The position numbers were made by a program, and so were the translations under genes. This document shows, in pieces, positions 63,061 to 64,000 of a DNA stretch of 64,000 bases. The notes under the pieces are model-generated. The model ran no database searches and was not told the DNA's origin. It saw only the letters and a list, made by a program, of their open reading frames with translations. Where the stretch lies: NCBI GenBank assembly GCA_965240325.2, contig OZ251226.1, forward strand, positions 992,001 to 1,056,000, written 5' to 3'. This stretch comes from Rebecca billardiae RCC1528. Lineage: Eukaryota; Haptophyta. The stretch's first letter is position 1, and each line of letters starts with the position of its first letter.

Positions 63061-63159
63061 GAAGTAGTCGCCCTTGCCGTTGAGGAAGTCGTCGCCCTGG
63101 CCGTTGACGAGGAAGTCGTCGCCCTGGCCGTTGAGGAAGTCGTCGCCCTGGCCGCTGAG
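63061..63159 (+). repeat. 24/27-bp minisatellite, four units
   Basis: Units at 63061-63084, 63085-63111, 63112-63135 and 63136-63159, each GAAGT(C/A)GTCGCCCT plus (G/T)GCCG(T/C)TGAG, the second with an extra CGA. The lengths keep the reading frame. Confidence 0.9.
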
Positions 63160-63880
63160 GATGCCTGTACTACTAATTTATCGAACGCTGACGTTCCGGG
63201 TCAGTCCGTGCGGATCTACCTGCGTGCGGCAGTATTCCGGCAAGTTCGCCCGACCTCTCGGGCTTATAAATACACGTATGTACCTACTATTGAGTATGAC
63301 TGACGCCGCGATATGAAAACGGATGACTGCGATCTAGATAAAATTAATATTATCAGGAACATCGATCATCAGGTTATACTGAGGAATAATTTAAAATGCA
63401 CAGCCATATTATCTGATCGGACTCATCTGGTCGAGTCGTATACGAAGTCTGTAACACTCAGTACCGCGTGACGACACGTATTACATGATACTCGTAATGT
63501 TTTCAGTGCCGATGGCGATTACAGTGATCGGACGCTTTTAAACTAAAACTATTGGGTAAACGCGAGCTCCGAGCGTCTCGAGCCCTGCTAAGAGCTCACC
63601 GGCACGTCCTCGGGCGCGTCGTCGGTGACGCCCACGAAGGCAATCTCGACCCTCGCTCCTCTGACGAGCGAAGCTAATCCTCCTGCCGCAACCAACTTTC
63701 GGTTGCGCAGGGTGACACGGCGTTTTGCGGCCCGGCTCGGGAATCTTGTAACCTTCCTGAGCCCCGCTTCCGTGCGTCCGCCAATCGCAGGCGTTACCGA
63801 CGCACCGCCGTAAGCTCATCTTTCCCCCAGGTACTCGGTAATGTCATCGGACCTGGGTAAGCTGCGCACGGACCCATGAT

Positions 63881-63915
63881 CCCGGATTCTCGATTCTCAA
63901 AACTGAGAATCCGGG
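63881..63915. repeat. 11-bp inverted repeat with nested alternative stem
   Basis: CCCGGATTCTC (63881-63891) pairs with GAGAATCCGGG (63905-63915). A second, inner GATTCTC can pair with GAGAATC instead. It could be a terminator-like or cruciform structure, but no adjacent gene supports a role. Confidence 0.6.
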
Positions 63916-64000
63916 CGTCCATGAATGAAGTGATCGAGTCCGTTGTTCCTTGGACTCTTCCACGATGGCGCCCGCCTGTGCCGCCGGCGTGCCATCCGTG

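Larger units (their letters stand above)
62422..64000. other. gene-poor right end of the window
   Basis: 1.6 kb with mixed GC. 62812-63303 is an open plus-strand frame whose core is a 24/27-bp minisatellite; on the minus strand the same DNA reads GQGDDFLNGQGDDFLV-like repeats and then KTKAAHTGQGDPIHYLHH in a shifted frame, which looks like decayed coding sequence. 63538-63819 is open on both strands without recognisable content. An 11-bp inverted repeat lies at 63881-63915. A real gene may start beyond the right edge. Confidence 0.45.

Noticed and set aside
1-64000. CRISPR arrays, bacterial operons, ribosome-binding sites, riboswitches
   Set aside because: Introns, ciliary genes and domain content show a eukaryotic nuclear region. 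The tandem arrays found are coding repeats or minisatellites without spacer structure.

Overview
The window looks like nuclear DNA of a flagellated, GC-rich unicellular alga, most likely a haptophyte (a Pavlova/Diacronema-like genome would fit, but I cannot prove the lineage). Evidence: very long intron-poor GC-rich coding frames; short spliceosomal introns; ciliary genes (IFT139 and an axonemal dynein heavy chain); a protein with a signal peptide followed by a Phe-containing plastid-entry motif as in secondary plastids; and algal-type ankyrin and EsV-1-7 proteins. No bacterial operon, rRNA, tRNA or CRISPR array was seen.

Layout. 1-10.4 kb is gene-poor and repeat-rich. Most of it (1721-10231) is bounded by 43-bp inverted repeats with a matching 5-bp flank, so it may be one large mobile element or composite of nested repeats; it holds hairpins, inverted arms, tandem duplications and broken coding fragments. 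10.4-25.8 kb carries a RAP-domain protein with 14 near-identical 37-residue repeats (-), an ankyrin protein (-), the STI1/HOP co-chaperone (+, 3 exons), an EsV-1-7 cysteine-motif protein (-), a glycogen/starch branching enzyme (+), a 2-O-sulfotransferase-like protein (-), an orphan (+) and a membrane protein with two EF hands (+). 25.8-28.1 kb is a second repeat island that shares modules with the left end. 28.1-50.2 kb holds a head-to-head ciliary pair: IFT139/TTC21 (-, 4 exons) and a 5301-residue axonemal dynein heavy chain (+, 3 exons), separated by a large, nearly perfect inverted duplication. 50.8-62.4 kb has a membrane-anchored molybdopterin oxidoreductase (-), a PP2A B''-type regulatory subunit (-, 3 exons), a homocysteine S-methyltransferase (+), a DDX21-like DEAD-box helicase (-), a disordered orphan (+) and a small putative plastid membrane protein (+). 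62.4-64 kb shows only repeats and coding-like debris.

Common themes. Six consecutive head-to-head pairs (ankyrin/STI1, EsV-1-7/branching enzyme, sulfotransferase/orphan, IFT139/dynein, PP2A B''/homocysteine methyltransferase, DDX21/orphan) suggest bidirectional promoters are the rule here. All nine introns I could define lie in the 3' part of their genes, have AG|GTGCG-like donors (one is GC-AG) and GCAG acceptors, and are 104-185 bp long. Functionally, IFT139 (retrograde intraflagellar transport) and the dynein heavy chain serve the flagellum, and STI1, DDX21 and PP2A B'' are housekeeping. Exon junctions were deduced by reading frame and family alignment from memory, not from transcripts.
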